Assembly (NCBI RefSeq): GCF_010078385.1 | Contig: NZ_SIJC01000006.1 | Location: forward strand, 62,001-126,000 | Source of the DNA: Chengkuizengella sediminis | GTDB taxonomy: Bacteria; Bacillota; Bacilli; Paenibacillales; KCTC-33759 | DNA length: 64,000 bases | Direction: 5' to 3' | Shown here: piece by piece, positions 27,171-36,627 of the stretch | How positions within the stretch are numbered: position 1 is the first letter of the stretch | Layout: each line of letters opens with the position of its first letter | Notes under the pieces: model-generated | Told to the model about the DNA's origin: nothing | The model's database searches: none | What the model saw: the letters and a program-made list of their open reading frames with translations, nothing else | Program-made: the position numbers and the translations under genes

Positions 27171-29147
27171 CTATCTATCTGCTAGCTTTATATCTCGGTA
27201 GGCAATTTCACCATCCAAATAAGAAATGAATTTTTTGAAACCTATCACATTATAAACTTCCATTCCTCTTTCCGCTATTTCTTCTTCTATAGTAGACTCT
27301 TCTAATAATATACTCTCCAAACTTTCTTTAGTAGCCGTTACTGTGGAGTTAATAGCAAATAATCCAAGTGAATCAGCATGTTCTGCTGATACAAATTCTA
27401 CTGCGCCACCTCTTACCAAGATTGCTACTTTTTCTTTCTCTTTTCCGTTCTTTAGAACAAATTTGACCCCAAGATTGACATCATCTTTCTCTGCTTTTTC
27501 TGCATCCCAATTATACGTAAGCATGCTAACTAACGAAGAAAAGTCTAATTCTTTTAATATATCTCCTCGACCAGGGTCAATAACATTTGATTCTAATTCA
27601 CCTCTAAGTTCTTGTGCCGCGCTCAAGTAAAAACCTCTGACATTGGCTGCCGTCGACAGATACCCCAGTTCCTCGAGCGCCTCGGCCTTCAATAATTTGG
27701 ACTCAGTATCCTCAGGAAAGGCTCTCACCGCCCACGTAATTAATTCAGCTGCCCATTCATATTCTTTTCGATCGATAGCTTCCCTTGTTTCTTTCTTCAC
27801 TTTTTCTAAGCCGCCCATTACTTCCACATAGTTTGATGCTCTTGTTTCATAAGGGGCTCTGGATAATTCAGTAGGATCTCCTTCAAACCATCCTAAAAAG
27901 TCCGTATAGATGGCTTTCACAGAGACATTATAATCTCCATAATGATTTCCTAACCCGTGATCCCAAGGATCATTGAGTCGCTCGGGTAAATTGACAAATT
28001 CAACTAATTGATCTTTATTGAACCCTTGATTCATTCCTCTAATGGATTGTTGATAGACCCAAGATATGGCATCTCGATAGTCTGTCATACGTTTTTTTAC
28101 ATTACTTTTTCCATACACAGGCCTCCCATGTGTAGGGACCATGTATTTGGCCTCATCGAATCGGTACCTCATTTCATCAATCGATTCTATCCATTGTCCC
28201 ACGTCCCTTGTTTTCGTCCCTCTAGGACTATATAAATTGGGGAATGTAGGATTGATTACTTCAGATGTAATAAGTACTTTCTCCTTTGGTAAATAAAACA
28301 CCATTTCATCTTCTGTTTCTGATGGGGCGTACATAATTTCCATTTCAACACCCGCAATTGTCATTGTTGAACCTTCATCTGGAACCATGATCGTTGGCTT
28401 AAAGAAAGAAATTTCCTCCTGCTTCTCTTCTTCATGTCTTCCTTGGAAAGGAACTCCAATACCTCCATGCACATACCCGTTATCTTTACCTGATTTATAG
28501 TTCCAGTCCAAATATTCACCTGTGTGGTATGATCCCCGTTGAACCATGATCGGAGTAATCACGGAGAAAATATTCTTTATGTTCCCCATTAATTTGTGAT
28601 GAGCTACAATCGCAACTTCCCCATTTTCGACTTGCTCACGTGTCACAAATGACCTTGCCCCTCCTACATGATCTATATGATTATGTGAGTACATGATCCC
28701 TTTTACAGGCTTGTCTGTTATATCTCGAATCGCTGCATACACCATATCTCCAACATGCATGTCCGAATTGGGATCAATAATAATGATCCCATCTTCCCCT
28801 TCAATCATAACTGTATTGGCTAACCCAAAACCTGAAAAGGAATATACATTGTCAGCTACCTTAAATACTTTTGCATCCTCATTTAAGTAATCTGAATGCT
28901 CATAAGATGACTCTGGAACCATTGGATTTCCATGTTCCGATACAGATACTTCCGGATTTATTGGGTCGTTCTTATGATTTTTCTGATAAGCGTAGTGCCC
29001 TTCTTCTTCACCTACCAGCTTATATTCTAATTCTGTTTGTACCTCCTCCACAAGTTGATTTTCCTGTGCACCAACACTCGGCAAAACCATCATCACCACT
29101 AATAATACGATTGTGAAAAAGATAACTCCCCTTCTCATCTTAAACAT
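27171..29147 (-). CDS. Secreted alkyl-sulfatase-like metallo-beta-lactamase-fold hydrolase
   Basis: A 658-aa protein, the full length of the SdsA1/BDS1 family of linear alkyl sulfatases. Residues 1-27 are a signal peptide (FFTIVLLVVMMVLPSVGAQ). The MBL domain follows with SHNHIDHVGGARSF near 155 (zinc ligands), ITSEVINPTFPNLY and VPTHGRPVYG. Next come a helical dimerisation region (ELITWAVRAFPEDTESKLLKA...) and a C-terminal SCP2-like domain (VSMLTYNWDAEKAEKDDVNL). It likely hydrolyses sulfate esters outside the membrane. Its GC content is slightly higher than that of its neighbours, suggesting separate origin. GGAGAGG precedes the ATG. Confidence 0.85.
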   Translation of the reverse strand: MFKMRRGVIFFTIVLLVVMMVLPSVGAQENQLVEEVQTELEYKLVGEEEGHYAYQKNHKNDPINPEVSVSEHGNPMVPESSYEHSDYLNEDAKVFKVADNVYSFSGFGLANTVMIEGEDGIIIIDPNSDMHVGDMVYAAIRDITDKPVKGIMYSHNHIDHVGGARSFVTREQVENGEVAIVAHHKLMGNIKNIFSVITPIMVQRGSYHTGEYLDWNYKSGKDNGYVHGGIGVPFQGRHEEEKQEEISFFKPTIMVPDEGSTMTIAGVEMEIMYAPSETEDEMVFYLPKEKVLITSEVINPTFPNLYSPRGTKTRDVGQWIESIDEMRYRFDEAKYMVPTHGRPVYGKSNVKKRMTDYRDAISWVYQQSIRGMNQGFNKDQLVEFVNLPERLNDPWDHGLGNHYGDYNVSVKAIYTDFLGWFEGDPTELSRAPYETRASNYVEVMGGLEKVKKETREAIDRKEYEWAAELITWAVRAFPEDTESKLLKAEALEELGYLSTAANVRGFYLSAAQELRGELESNVIDPGRGDILKELDFSSLVSMLTYNWDAEKAEKDDVNLGVKFVLKNGKEKEKVAILVRGGAVEFVSAEHADSLGLFAINSTVTATKESLESILLEESTIEEEIAERGMEVYNVIGFKKFISYLDGEIAYRDIKLADR

Positions 29148-29356
29148 TTAACCTCTCCTTTTTTCAATTTTTTGTTAAATTCCAATTAAAGGAATATAGT
29201 ATTAATTATACTCTAATCATTTTGTTACTTTTATCAATCTACAGAACTATTTTCTGTGTACTCGATGAAACTCTATCATTTGTAGTTTTAAAATAAAGAT
29301 TGATCGTTTAAAAGAAAGATCGATCATTTAAAAGATTAAAATAATTGAATAGGATC

Positions 29357-29395
29357 CCCTCTTGAGATAAGATTATCTTGAGAGGTGATTTTTTT
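29357..29395 (+). terminator. Terminator-like hairpin
   Basis: CCTCTTGAGATAA (29358-29370) pairs with TTATCTTGAGAGG (29373-29385), followed by TGATTTTTTT. No plus-strand gene is seen directly upstream. Confidence 0.55.
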
Positions 29396-29444
29396 GGCTA
29401 AAAGTAAAATAATTAAGCCATACAGATATGAAAATTAAAGAAGG

Positions 29445-29624
29445 TAGGGAGTTGACCTTCCTAACGGTGATGGATTCTTTTTGTTTATCATAAAATATGG
29501 GTTTTAGAGGTGTTTTTGATCAAACTTTATTTTAAACTTGTATGATCAAAACTCATGAATTAGATAGAGATTCATGAGTTTTTTTTGACGCTCATATTAA
29601 ACAAAAGGGCCATATTGTTGAAGA
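29445..29624 (+). repeat. R1-L element, right part intact
   Basis: It contains TGATGGATTCTTTTTGTTTA, TTTTTGATCAAACTTTATTT, the hairpin AACTCATGAA/TTCATGAGTT with T8, and the R1 right arm GGGCCATATTGTTGAAGAA at 29607. The left arm is missing. Confidence 0.7.
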
Positions 29625-29657
29625 ACCACTACCCCGACTATCTCTTTAACAAGACCT

Positions 29658-29750
29658 ATGAAAAAAGATAAAATATGGATACCTTATATTATGCTCGGAC
29701 TCTTTTTTGTAATTTTATGCACACTGCTGTGTAAACAAAAAAGCGCATAG
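29658..29750 (+). CDS. Possible 30-aa single-span membrane peptide
   Basis: An ATG frame reads MKKDKIWIPYIMLGLFFVIL, then CTLLCKQKSA and stop. A basic start, a hydrophobic core and two Cys residues are visible. There is no good ribosome site, so coding is uncertain. Confidence 0.3.
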   Translation: MKKDKIWIPYIMLGLFFVILCTLLCKQKSA

Positions 29751-29758
29751 TAGTTATA

Positions 29759-29787
29759 TTGACATGAGACCTTATTAAATGTTATTT
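29759..29787 (+). promoter_or_regulatory. Candidate sigma-A promoter for the ABC transporter
   Basis: TTGACA at 29759-29764 and TTATTT at 29782-29787 with a 17-base spacer. Downstream, TTTGGAGGATTACATT precedes a two-codon frame ATG ATT TGA at 29830, a possible leader or remnant. Confidence 0.35.
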
Positions 29788-29928
29788 TTTAAGTGAAATT
29801 AAACAAATTATATTTGGAGGATTACATTATGATTTGACGTTTTTGACACCGTACTCGAGCCCCTCCTAGTAAATATTGAATCTAGTAAAATTATATGATC
29901 AATATTTATTTAGAAGGGAAGATGTATT

Positions 29929-31701
29929 TTGGAATACATTTATATGTTCAAACAATTATGGTTTTACGCTGAACGAGAAAGATGGAAAGTTGTAGTTTAC
30001 TTGACCTTGCATGCAATTTCTATGTTAGGTGAATTAGGTAAACCCTTTGCTTTTTCCATGGTCTTAAATGCACTACAAAGAAATGAACCTACTGTGGTTG
30101 AAGAGGTTATTACTTGGTTAGGATTCTATCTTCTGTGTTTTTTTGTATTTGAAATATTCCATAGGAGTGCACGTTTTATAGAAAGATTTGTTGCATTTCG
30201 TAATCGAAAACGTTTTGTAAATGCAATGTATAACCACCTTCAATCGTTACCCCTAAGTTGGCATTCAGACAATCATTCAGGAGCTGTGATCGATAGAGTG
30301 AACAAAGCTGCAGATGGATTATTTAATTTTGGTCAATCTCAATCTATGTATGTTCAGTTTTTTATGAACTTTTGGGTTCCATTAATTATTCTATGGACAA
30401 TTTCCCCAATTATCTCTGTATTAGCTGTATTCAGTGGTTTGACTTTGGTGGTTATCACTAAAAAATTATATAGCTTATCAATCCCAGAATATCGTGCACA
30501 GAATGACAAGTTTCATAATGTTGCAGCTGGACTACATGATTATGTTAGTAATATCACAACGATTATAATGTTAAGACTAGGTAAATCAGCACAAAATGAT
30601 ATTGATGAACGTATTAATCGTGTATTTCCGCATTTAGTGAAAGAGAATTACATTACAAATATAAAATGTTTCATTGCTGCCCTCATCATGATTTCACTTG
30701 ATGTTGGATTAATTTTTTATTACATCTACACTCAGAATCAAGCTGGTAGTGTAATTATGATTGGTTCTGTAACAGTCATTTTCTTCTATCTACATCAATG
30801 CATGTCATCATTCCAATTTTATTCAGGGGATTATGAACAAGTCATTCACTGGAAAACAGATTTTGAAACAATAAAACCGATCTTAGATGAAAAGGTAAAA
30901 ATGAATGAGTATATTGGAACTGATCTTGATCAATGGAAGCAACTTAACTTGAATTCACTCAAATTCTCATATGGGGATGGGAAATATCATTTAAAAGATG
31001 TATCCATAATTATAGAAAAGGGTAAAAAGATAGCGTTTGTTGGTGCAAGTGGTGCAGGAAAAAGTACATTACTAAAAGTATTACGTGGATTAACACCTGT
31101 TGAGGGAGGAACACTGACAAAAGAGGATGGTACGAATCTACCTGTTTCTTCACTTTCAACAATCACCACACTTATTCCGCAAGAACCTGAGATTTTTGAA
31201 AATAACATTCATTACAACATAACGATGGGAATGTCAGGTAGTGAAATAGAAGTTGAGAATGCGTTGCGAATTTCGGGCTTTAAAGAAGTTGTAGAAAGAT
31301 TGCCAAATGGACTTGAAAGTGATGTTCGAGAAAAAGGTGTAAATTTATCTGGTGGTGAAAAACAAAGGTTAGCTTTAGCCAGAGGGATTTATTCTATAAG
31401 AGATAGTGAGATTATTCTATTAGATGAACCTACTTCTAATGTAGATCCTGCAGTAGAAATGACAATAATTAAGAGTTTATTTGAACATTTATCTGATAGA
31501 AGTGTGATTAGTGTTCTCCATAGATTACACCTTGTGAGACATTTTGATTATGTATATGTATTTAAACAAGGTGAAATCGTTGAGGAAGGCACTTTTGAGG
31601 AACTTCATAATGCTAATGGTGAATTTACTCGTCTTTGGCATAAATATCTTGCTGAAGAGGAAGAGGAAGTAGAGGGGTATGTCTATGGAAATAAGAGCTA
31701 G
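29929..31701 (+). CDS. ABC exporter, fused permease and ATPase
   Basis: A 590-aa half-transporter. Residues 15-290 hold six membrane segments of the type I exporter fold. The ATPase domain follows with Walker A GASGAGKST near 372, Q-loop in TLIPQEPEIF, signature LSGGEKQR, Walker B EIILLDEPTS and H-loop SVLHRLHLV (His present). It would work as a homodimer exporting lipid, drug or peptide; the substrate is unknown. The start is TTG 29929 with AAGGGA upstream; the ATG at 29944 is an alternative. It stands alone. Confidence 0.85.
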   Translation: MEYIYMFKQLWFYAERERWKVVVYLTLHAISMLGELGKPFAFSMVLNALQRNEPTVVEEVITWLGFYLLCFFVFEIFHRSARFIERFVAFRNRKRFVNAMYNHLQSLPLSWHSDNHSGAVIDRVNKAADGLFNFGQSQSMYVQFFMNFWVPLIILWTISPIISVLAVFSGLTLVVITKKLYSLSIPEYRAQNDKFHNVAAGLHDYVSNITTIIMLRLGKSAQNDIDERINRVFPHLVKENYITNIKCFIAALIMISLDVGLIFYYIYTQNQAGSVIMIGSVTVIFFYLHQCMSSFQFYSGDYEQVIHWKTDFETIKPILDEKVKMNEYIGTDLDQWKQLNLNSLKFSYGDGKYHLKDVSIIIEKGKKIAFVGASGAGKSTLLKVLRGLTPVEGGTLTKEDGTNLPVSSLSTITTLIPQEPEIFENNIHYNITMGMSGSEIEVENALRISGFKEVVERLPNGLESDVREKGVNLSGGEKQRLALARGIYSIRDSEIILLDEPTSNVDPAVEMTIIKSLFEHLSDRSVISVLHRLHLVRHFDYVYVFKQGEIVEEGTFEELHNANGEFTRLWHKYLAEEEEEVEGYVYGNKS

Positions 31702-31885
31702 GGTACTCCATTGTATACTCCCTATATTGGAGTGGAATGAAACTATTATTGAAACATAACAAGATAAAGTCAGTACAGAAAATAGGATAGTTTAAATTCT
31801 ACTTATAATCTAGGAGAATGAAAATGACTGATACTATGTCAACAAAATAAAGTGGTTAGTAATTGAGGATGTAATTAAGCAAAAG

Positions 31886-31924
31886 ATACATGGTTTGTCG
31901 TCGTCCGACAACAAACCATGTATT
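31886..31924 (+). terminator. 18-bp inverted repeat after the ABC gene
   Basis: ATACATGGTTTGTCGTCG and CGACAACAAACCATGTAT pair with one mismatch around a two-base loop. The following TTGCTTATTGTATTTT is a weak U-run. Confidence 0.6.
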
Positions 31925-31929
31925 GCTTA

Positions 31930-32012
31930 TTGTATTTTAAAAGAAAGATTGATCAGAACTCATGAGTTAGAAAAGCGAATTATGAGTTTTTTTTTGATTC
32001 TCATTTTAAATA
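31930..32012 (+). repeat. R1-L right-part fragment
   Basis: GATTGATCAGAACTCATGAG, ATTATGAGTTTTTTTTTGAT and CTCATTTTAAATAAGCAAAA match the end of R1-L at 29530-29605; the right arm is lost. Confidence 0.5.
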
Positions 32013-32048
32013 AGCAAAAGCATTTAGCTGAATAACTTGTGAATATTA

Positions 32049-32129
32049 TCAATGTAGAAGTCCCCATCTCGTATGAATTAAAAAACCTCCACCAAAAATA
32101 ATTGTTAATGATATTAACCACCTTTTCAA
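32049..32129 (-). CDS. Possible 26-aa membrane peptide
   Basis: A TTG start after AGGGGG reads MKRWLISLTIIFGGGFLIHT and ends RWGLLH. It has a basic start, a hydrophobic core with GGG, and an aromatic end. This resembles very short membrane proteins of Bacillales, but support is only the ribosome site and composition. Confidence 0.4.
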   Translation of the reverse strand: MKRWLISLTIIFGGGFLIHTRWGLLH

Positions 32130-32337
32130 TTCAATACCCCCTAATATACTTTAAGGCGCTATTCTTAAAATATATTTTAAATAGAAAAAAAGATTTTGAT
32201 ATCTAATATATTTATCTAAGCGTATAGGTAGTCTTAAATCTTTTTTCCCTTTTTCTATTATAAATTTTGTCGTTTATTGAAAAATTTAAGTGTATAAATT
32301 ATTATTCCAAAATCCTGCTACAATGCTAATGACCATT

Positions 32338-32545
32338 TAAATTTTTTCATTACAATTCTTACAAAAAACCATATTTGCATACTTACTTAATACCTTATCT
32401 AAAACACCTACTGGCATTTTACGTTCATTTGGTAATGTTAGCTGAATAAATACTTCATCACCTGAAGTTAAAGTGCGTCCGCAGTTTGTACATTGTAACT
32501 CTATATTAAAAACAATTTGATTCTCCGCCTTTACTTTAACTTTTA
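32338..32545 (-). pseudogene. Zinc-ribbon protein fragment without start codon
   Basis: An open frame of about 65 codons contains LQCTNCGRTLTSGDEVF and MVFCKNCNEK, two CxxC pairs about 45 residues apart, as in small zinc ribbons. No ATG, GTG or TTG lies in frame before it, only stops. It may be a truncated gene, or start at an ATT after GGCGGAG. Confidence 0.45.
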
Positions 32546-32600
32546 GTTACTAGTACGACTTTCTTAATTAAAGGTTTCAACTTGTTACATATTAATTTTT

Positions 32601-32675
32601 TTATTCCACAATCTGACGCTTTTCTCTAATAAGAAGAGTGTCTTTCTTATTGAATAGATCCATACTCATTTTCAT
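32601..32675 (+). repeat. R1 element, right arm diverged
   Basis: TATTCCACAATCTGACGC, TTTTCTCTAATAAGAAGAG, TGTCTTTCTTATTGAATAG, then ATCCATACTCATTTTC. Confidence 0.75.
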
Positions 32676-32765
32676 GGTGACTTATGTTAAAGTGTAACAA
32701 GAAAGTGTTTGGAAGGAAGGGATGAATCCCTATAAGAAATATAATTGAGAAAAAGGGGATATAAA

Positions 32766-33206
32766 ATGAGTGTACAATTAAAAGAAGTAAATAATGAAAA
32801 TTGGGAAGAATGTGTAGAGTTGAAAGTTCTTGAAGAACAAAATGAATATGTACCATCTAATACATACTCAATTGCACAATCTAAATTTGAGAATAATATG
32901 TACTTGTTTGCAATATATAATGATGATTGTATGGTTGGGTTTACTTCTTATATACTTGATGATGATGGAGATATGAATCTTGCTAGATTTATGATTGACA
33001 AAAACTATCAAGGAAAAGGATATGGGAAATTAGCACTTAAAGAAGTTATCGAGTTAATAAAAAATAACTTTGATAATAAAGAAGTTTGGATGAGTATTCA
33101 TCCTAACAATACTACTGGAATGAAATTATATATTGATGCAGGTTTTAAAATCACTGAAACTGGTTTAGAGTCTGAAGATGAAGTTTTCTTAAAGTTAGAT
33201 TTTTAA
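32766..33206 (+). CDS. GNAT-family N-acetyltransferase
   Basis: A 146-aa protein similar to SpeG/BltD-type acetyltransferases: VKELKEVNNENWEEC-like start, RFMIDKNYQGKGYGKLAL as motif A (Q/RxxGxG/A), and HPNNTTGMKLYIDAGFK as motif B. It may acetylate polyamines or similar amines. ATG 32766 follows AAAGGGG; the TTG at 32745 is less likely. Single-gene unit between R1 copies. Confidence 0.85.
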   Translation: MSVQLKEVNNENWEECVELKVLEEQNEYVPSNTYSIAQSKFENNMYLFAIYNDDCMVGFTSYILDDDGDMNLARFMIDKNYQGKGYGKLALKEVIELIKNNFDNKEVWMSIHPNNTTGMKLYIDAGFKITETGLESEDEVFLKLDF

Positions 33207-33240
33207 ATAATCTGTATTAATATTTGTTATAAGTAATATA

Positions 33241-33318
33241 CTCTTCAACAATCTGGCGCTTTTCTTTAATAAAGAGGGCGTCGTTTTTCGTGAAAAGGTC
33301 TAGTTAATTGAATAAGTT
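33241..33318 (+). repeat. R1 element, right arm diverged
   Basis: CTCTTCAACAATCTGGCGC, TTTTCTTTAATAAAGAGG, GCGTCGTTTTTCGTGAA, then GGTCTAGTTAATTGAA. Confidence 0.75.
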
Positions 33319-33326
33319 CAGGGTGA

Positions 33327-33959
33327 TTATTCAAATGCCTTATCAATCGTAACCCTGTCATAATCTAAAACCCAGTCATTATAATTTTTATATAATTCCC
33401 TTATAGAATCTATTTCTGAAGCAATAACATCACAACCTCTGCTATCATAAATATGAAAAATCGTATCGTTGGTAATATTGATAAAAAATATATCATGATA
33501 TATTTTTGGTTTTATATCCATGTCTTGATTACAAATTGCCTTTATTAAGTTAATATACTTTACGTCTGAAACTTTACATCGAAGTGTGTATCTATGTGTT
33601 TCAAAGTCGTAGATGTCGTATACGTCCTCGAAGACATATGGAATAACCTTATGTTGTAATCTAAATAAAACTTCTTTGAATTTTATATAGTGGTTAAAAA
33701 TCTTTAATTTTCGTCTTCTTAATATATTTTCTTCACCAGCATGATGTACGTTGGCAACTATAATTATTTCATCATCAAGAGAATGAAGGCTTTTGAAAAG
33801 AGATAAAGAACGCTGATAGACACGATCCATATAAACTAGTTCATTATTTTCATCTGGATTGCCCAGCTCAAATCTAATTCCTGTATCCCAATTATAAAAA
33901 AGAGGTGGTCTTAATTTTAAGTTTATGAACTTCTTATTCATATAATCGTTTAAATGCAT
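33327..33959 (-). CDS. DUF3885 family protein
   Basis: A 210-aa soluble protein. RPPLFYNWDTGIRFELGNPD, VYMDRVYQRSLSLFKSLHS and IYDSRGCDVIASEIDSIREL are characteristic of DUF3885, a family of unknown role often found in accessory regions of Bacillales and possibly immunity-like. ATG 33959 has GAGGTA at good distance; the frame from 33983 does not. It is on the minus strand although the flanking R1 copies keep the plus orientation. Confidence 0.75.
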   Translation of the reverse strand: MHLNDYMNKKFINLKLRPPLFYNWDTGIRFELGNPDENNELVYMDRVYQRSLSLFKSLHSLDDEIIIVANVHHAGEENILRRRKLKIFNHYIKFKEVLFRLQHKVIPYVFEDVYDIYDFETHRYTLRCKVSDVKYINLIKAICNQDMDIKPKIYHDIFFINITNDTIFHIYDSRGCDVIASEIDSIRELYKNYNDWVLDYDRVTIDKAFE

Positions 33960-34071
33960 ATCAGTACCTCGTTTTTCTTTCATTTTATCACTGGTCGTTT
34001 TATATTAAAACTACCTTTTAAGTTTAAGAAGGGAATATAGGGGGGAGCTGTCGAAATCAGTGAAGTAATAA

Positions 34072-34401
34072 GTGTTACACAAAATGGGGCTATATGAAGT
34101 GTATTTGCAATCAATAAAAGAAGGTAATAAAACAGTTGAAGTACGCTTAAACGACGAAAAAAGAAGAAAAATCAAAATTGGAGATACAATTGAATTCGTT
34201 AAGGTACCAGAAGAAAATGAAACATTAAGGGTTAAAGTTACAGAACTAAGAAAATACGATAATTTTAAGGGAATGTATGAAGATATTCCATTTCAAGAAT
34301 TTGATTGTGAAGGTTGGACAATCGAAGATATGATAGAAGGAACATATCAGATATATACACCAGAACAAGAAAAAAATGGGATACATTGGCTATTAAAGTG
34401 A
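34072..34401 (+). CDS. ASCH domain protein
   Basis: A 109-aa protein. MGLYEVYLQSIKEGNKTVEV with RLNDEKRRKIKIGDTIEF is the ASCH beta-barrel signature, related to PUA and thought to bind RNA or modified nucleosides (some relatives are amidohydrolases of N4-acetylcytidine). The GTG at 34072 gives the usual family start HKMGLY; its ribosome site is weak and ATG 34084 is possible. Single-gene unit. Confidence 0.8.
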   Translation: MLHKMGLYEVYLQSIKEGNKTVEVRLNDEKRRKIKIGDTIEFVKVPEENETLRVKVTELRKYDNFKGMYEDIPFQEFDCEGWTIEDMIEGTYQIYTPEQEKNGIHWLLK

Positions 34402-34450
34402 AAGTATTAAACTAATAAATTTCATCTTAATTGGTAATTTACTAACAACG

Positions 34451-34521
34451 ATCTTCCACAATCTGGTGCTTTTCTCTAAGAGAAGTGCCTTTCTTTATGA
34501 TCTGGGCCATATTGTGGAGGA
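34451..34521 (+). repeat. R1 element
   Basis: ATCTTCCACAATCTGGTGC, TTTTCTCTAAGAGAAGTG, CCTTTCTTTATGATCTG, right arm GGCCATATTGTGGAGGA. Arms pair almost fully. Confidence 0.9.
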
Positions 34522-34649
34522 TAAAATTAATTTCTATTGAGTTTATTTCGTTAAAAAGCACTTTGATAATAAAGAAGCTATACCAGCTGATAAGGATTTA
34601 AACAGATATGGTAATATAAATATAGTGTCTACATATAGAGGTGATCAGT

Positions 34650-35066
34650 ATGTACGAAAAAGAGCTAAAAAAGTTAGTCGAAGAAAATAGCGTCTACAAA
34701 TTAAAAGGAGCTTCAGATATTAAAATAAAAGAAATTGAAGAAAAATTGAATGTTAGTTTACCAGATAGTTATAAATGGATATTAACTGAATATGGGTCAG
34801 TTAGTTTTGAAGGAATAGAGATTGATGGTATAGGTTTAAACAATACGCTTATAAGTGTAGATAATACAATAGGTTGGAAAGAATACGGAATTCCAGAGGG
34901 TTATGTGGTAATATTTGAACCTGGCGCCGATTGGATTTATTGTTTAGATACATTCAAAATGTACAATTGTGAATGTCCAGTTGTTGCATGGTATCCAGGT
35001 ACTAAATATAGTGACAAAGAAGCTGATAATTTATATAAGTTCATAATTGACAGATTAGATTTATAA
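34650..35066 (+). CDS. SMI1/KNR4 family protein
   Basis: A 138-aa protein with the compact SMI1 fold: IKEIEEKLNVSLPDSYKWIL (family start motif), EYGSVSFEGIEIDGI, and FEPGADWIYCLDTFKM. Members are often immunity proteins against polymorphic toxins, or general toxin-related proteins. ATG 34650 follows AGAGGTGATC. A decayed copy of the same unit lies at 7931-8330, also just after an R1 copy. Confidence 0.85.
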   Translation: MYEKELKKLVEENSVYKLKGASDIKIKEIEEKLNVSLPDSYKWILTEYGSVSFEGIEIDGIGLNNTLISVDNTIGWKEYGIPEGYVVIFEPGADWIYCLDTFKMYNCECPVVAWYPGTKYSDKEADNLYKFIIDRLDL

Positions 35067-35156
35067 AAGTGACAAACATTAATGCTAAAATAGGTAACAG
35101 TATATCTTATGTAAATTGTATTTTGATATTTTTTTAGGAAGGAGATTTAAAAGAAA

Positions 35157-35554
35157 GTGGACTTTAAAAGAGCATTTTTGGTTGAGCTTCACAATATTAT
35201 TAAGGAATACTCAATGATCAAAAATCAATTAAAAGACCCATCTAAGAAATTAGTTTGGGAAGAATTCAATTAAATGAAGAGGAGTTAAAATCCTTAAAAA
35301 CTCAACAATTTAATTCTGATAGTATCAGTGTAATTGAAAAAATAGTACGTGATAACATCATGTGTGCTTTTCATGATGCGTTATGTTTAATTGATGGAGT
35401 AACTGATCCTAACCCATCGTTATTAGAGGATAATAAAGTATGGTTGGGCTTAAGCTTAACAGAGGTACGGGAAGATTTTGAAGAAGAGAGTGATTTTTTA
35501 CACGATCAATTATTTGATAGTTATTGGGAGTGGTTAGATTTAAGGGGTGAATGA
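35157..35554 (+). pseudogene. Frameshifted hypothetical gene after SMI1
   Basis: A GTG 18 bases after GGAAGGAG starts MDFKRAFLVELHNIIKEYSM and stops at 35273. From about 35262 a second frame continues IQLNEEELKSLKTQQF to EWLDLRGE at 35554. One extra base near 35262-35270 separates them. If that base is a sequencing error the protein is about 132 aa, acidic and soluble, probably of one operon with SMI1. Not recognised. Confidence 0.55.
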
Positions 35555-35612
35555 TTTTGGGATAGATTTTGTTGGTTTAATGGAACTCTCATTTTCGCTT
35601 TCAGAACAAATT

Positions 35613-35656
35613 ATTATTCAGCAATCTGGCGCGTATCTCTAATAAGAGAAGCACCT
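35613..35656 (+). repeat. R1 element without right arm
   Basis: TATTCAGCAATCTGGCGCG, TATCTCTAATAAGAGAAGC, ACCTTGAACT. Confidence 0.8.
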
Positions 35657-35881
35657 TGAACTAAAAAAGTACTGTGAAAATGTATCAAACTTTTATTAAG
35701 CTAATGAGGATTATAAGGAATAAGATTACATTTTCACAATTACTAATCTTCCACTGGAGCGTTTATATAATTGTATAAAATGATATTTTATTTGGATAAA
35801 AGAACGTTATTAAAGTGGCAGTTTAGTTTATTAATAGTTTATATAATTTTGTTATTTTAATGTACATAAGGGGAATTAGTT

Positions 35882-36334
35882 ATGAATTACGTTATGGAAT
35901 TAAGAAAGTTAGTAGGTAATCGTCCTTTAATACTGACGGGATCCGTAGTCTTAGTTATTAATAAAAATAACGAATTGTTGTTACAGCACAGGAGTGATGG
36001 AGGTTGGGGATTACCTGGTGGATTAATGGAATTAGGTGAAAGTCTAGAAGATACCGCAAGGAGGGAAGTTAAAGAAGAAACAGGTCTTGAAATTGGAGAG
36101 TTGGAATTATTAAATGTATTTTCGGGTCCCGAATACTACTTTAAAGTACCAAATGGCGATGAATTATATTCAGTGACAGCTGTTTATTTGACTCATGATA
36201 TTAAGGGAAATATTAAAATTGATAAAAATGAATCTATTGATGTTCAGTATTTTAACATTAACGAATTACCAGAGGGTTTAACAGATGAATATCAAAGTTA
36301 TATTGAGCCATATATTAAGAAAGTAAAGGAATAA
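35882..36334 (+). CDS. Nudix hydrolase
   Basis: A 150-aa protein. GGLMELGESLEDTARREVKE runs into EETGLEI, a complete Nudix box near residues 48-70. GSVVLVINKNNELLLQHRSD is the preceding strand pair. It resembles ADP-ribose pyrophosphatase-like or general NUDIX members of Bacillus accessory regions; substrate unknown. ATG follows AAGGGGAA. Single-gene unit. Confidence 0.9.
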   Translation: MNYVMELRKLVGNRPLILTGSVVLVINKNNELLLQHRSDGGWGLPGGLMELGESLEDTARREVKEETGLEIGELELLNVFSGPEYYFKVPNGDELYSVTAVYLTHDIKGNIKIDKNESIDVQYFNINELPEGLTDEYQSYIEPYIKKVKE

Positions 36335-36365
36335 AACCAAAATTTTAATTAACCAAATCAGATGA

Positions 36366-36430
36366 TCTTGTACAATCTGGCCATTTCTAAAATATGAGAA
36401 GCACCTTTCTTGATTGAGATCATACCAGAG
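36366..36430 (+). repeat. R1 element, diverged
   Basis: TCTTGTACAATCTGGCCATT, TCTAAAATATGAGAAGCAC, CTTTCTTGATTGAGATC. The right arm is not recognisable. Confidence 0.6.
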
Positions 36431-36456
36431 TAAATTTACACAGGAGACGATTTAAA

Positions 36457-36540
36457 ATGCTCAAACTAATTTCAGTCATTGTCTCAGTATTTTTAATTAT
36501 TTTTATAATAATTCGCTTCGTATACAGTATTATTAATTAA
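36457..36540 (+). CDS. 27-aa single-span membrane peptide
   Basis: ATG after AGGAGACGA reads MLKLISVIVSVFLIIFIIIR and ends FVYSIIN. It is a single hydrophobic segment with one Lys at the start. The ribosome site and the position as its own unit between two R1 copies (36366, 36591) support coding. Role unknown; such peptides can be toxin-like or regulatory. Confidence 0.5.
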   Translation: MLKLISVIVSVFLIIFIIIRFVYSIIN

Positions 36541-36590
36541 AATTATTTTTTTGAATAAATAATATGAACACTTTTAATTTTATATTTGTG

Positions 36591-36620
36591 TTCTTCAACA
36601 AAATGGCGCCTTTGTTGAAA
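36591..36620 (+). repeat. R1 left part
   Basis: TTCTTCAACAAAATGGCGCC followed by TTTGTTGAAAAAG. Confidence 0.65.
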
Positions 36621-36627
36621 AAGCATA

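Noticed and set aside
27343-29116. Several plus-strand frames of 60-95 codons
   Set aside because: They lie wholly inside the minus-strand alkyl-sulfatase-like gene, lack ribosome sites and have no protein-like composition.
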